From: Paenibacillus xylaniclasticus
GTDB taxonomy: Bacteria > Bacillota > Bacilli > Paenibacillales > Paenibacillaceae
Direction of reading: 5' to 3'
Assembly (NCBI RefSeq): GCF_004001065.1
Contig: NZ_BIML01000001.1
Coordinates: 124,001-188,000 of the forward strand
Length of the DNA stretch: 64,000 nt
This document shows, one piece after another, positions 63,603 to 64,000 of the stretch. The translations under genes and the position numbers were made by a program. How positions within the stretch are numbered: position 1 is the first letter of the stretch; every line of letters begins with the position of its first letter. Under the pieces are notes generated by a model. The model made no database searches. It was not told the DNA's origin and saw only the letters and a list, made by a program, of their open reading frames with translations.

Positions 63603-63671
63603 TTATACTATGGTATGTTTAAATCTCGCAAACTCTTTATCTAACTCCGAACAGTCTAGCTCTCTACTCAT
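63603..63671 (-). CDS. Possible 22-residue peptide
   Basis: ATG 63671 overlaps the end of the DUF1653-like gene and has GGAGG six bases before it. The frame reads MSRELDCSELDKEF and ends RFKHTIV. The good site and the spacing to the next gene make translation plausible; function unknown. Confidence 0.4.
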   Translation of the reverse strand: MSRELDCSELDKEFARFKHTIV

Positions 63672-63903
63672 AGTATTCCTCCATTAATTCAAATCGATAT
63701 CGCTGACCTGTCGGGTTTTTAGCGACTTCCTCTACTTCAGACAGAAACATGTCCATTGGCCGTACAAATGTTTCGTAGTCACCGTATAAAGCGTGGTAAA
63801 CAACCATCTTTTCTGCTGTTTCGGTGTGCCACGCAAGTGCTATAACGTAGTACAAGTTACCTTTGTAATGTCGGTATACCGAATGTATCTGAACCTCTCT
63901 CAT
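63664..63903 (-). CDS. DUF1653-like small protein
   Basis: The 79-residue product matches the DUF1653 pattern: HSVYRHYKGNLYYVIALAWHTET, VVYHALYGDYETFVRPMDMFL and a final YRFELMEEYYE. These small beta-barrel proteins occur widely in bacteria and phages with no known job. It is preceded by another partial gene. Confidence 0.8.
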   Translation of the reverse strand: MREVQIHSVYRHYKGNLYYVIALAWHTETAEKMVVYHALYGDYETFVRPMDMFLSEVEEVAKNPTGQRYRFELMEEYYE

Positions 63904-63909
63904 CCCTGC

Positions 63910-64000
63910 TCACCGTCCCTTTATTAGACCATCAATCTCATGTGTTGGTATAAAACTGCTGTAACATGGTACTCCGTCTATAAAGTGACCTATTTTAATC
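63910..64000 (-). CDS. Unknown protein, C-terminal end (runs off the window)
   Basis: An open frame enters from the right edge and ends with TGA at 63910-63912. It reads IKIGHFIDGVPCYSSFIP then THEIDGLIKGR. Only 29 codons are visible. It ends 6 bases before the DUF1653-like start, as do other genes of this packed run. Confidence 0.5.
   Translation of the reverse strand, partial: IKIGHFIDGVPCYSSFIPTHEIDGLIKGR

Larger units (their letters stand above)
49921..64000. mobile_element. Prophage-like element inserted in spoVK (right end outside the window)
   Basis: From the spoVK break to the window edge the DNA is clearly AT-richer than the chromosome, codes almost only on the minus strand in tightly packed small genes, and carries phage or plasmid functions. 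These are a large serine recombinase at the junction, RecU-like resolvase, DNA polymerase, methyltransferase, a ParM/ParR-type pair and many unknown small ORFs. No capsid, portal or terminase gene is in the visible 14 kb, so phage, phage-plasmid and integrative element all remain possible. Confidence 0.88.

Overview
The window reads as a low-to-mid GC, endospore-forming Firmicute chromosome, most like Paenibacillus or a close relative. Markers are tlp (spore protein), a spoVK fragment, strong GGAGG-type ribosome sites, frequent TTG/GTG starts, and the Bacillus-type orders lexA/yneA/ynzC and spoVK-hflX-ynbB-glnR-glnA. No rRNA, tRNA or CRISPR array was recognised. Almost all genes are on the minus strand.

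Core chromosome, 1 to about 49,920. From the left: the 5' part of an unknown gene, gltD, thyA-folA, an acyl-CoA thioesterase, and the pdhA-pdhB-pdhC-pdhD operon. Then come an esterase and a four-gene block: a secreted small protein, a lipoprotein, a fused ABC-2 permease and an ATPase, which looks like a peptide production/export/self-protection locus. Next are a TRIC-type channel with a low-molecular-weight phosphatase, a PhnP-like hydrolase, an NlpC/P60 hydrolase, a two-component system, an ABC-F ATPase and a Ser/Thr kinase with a MinD-like tail. A repair-flavoured run follows (YlmA-like ATPase, FtsJ-type methyltransferase, cREC protein, nfo, mutM, NagD-like phosphatase, Gfo/Idh oxidoreductase), then mrfB-mrfA, tlp, rnz, metH, mtnD, a HAD hydrolase, a membrane protein, an aldo/keto reductase, ynzC, yneA, lexA, glnA, glnR, a YnbB-like lyase and hflX. 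LexA-type palindromes sit in the lexA/yneA promoters and also over the promoters of gltD and mrfA.

Mobile element, about 49,921 to beyond 64,000. The chromosome breaks inside spoVK: only its last ~149 codons remain, and a large serine recombinase reads straight across the junction. To the right the DNA turns AT-rich and phage-like: RecU-like resolvase, family A DNA polymerase with proofreading domain, an ISL3 insertion sequence, a cytosine-5 DNA methyltransferase, a ParM-ParR type partition pair, a lipoprotein, a nucleotidyltransferase-fold protein and a run of small unknown ORFs, all pointing toward the recombinase. The far end and the 5' part of spoVK are outside the window. The arrangement resembles the prophage-like elements that interrupt sporulation genes in other Bacillales (skin in sigK, SPbeta in spsM). 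The partition genes suggest that the excised form may live as a plasmid.

The most noteworthy points are this spoVK-interrupting element with its partition system, the near-identical 21-bp repeats bracketing the recombinase gene, the secreted-peptide/ABC locus, and the LexA-like boxes on mrfA and gltD.
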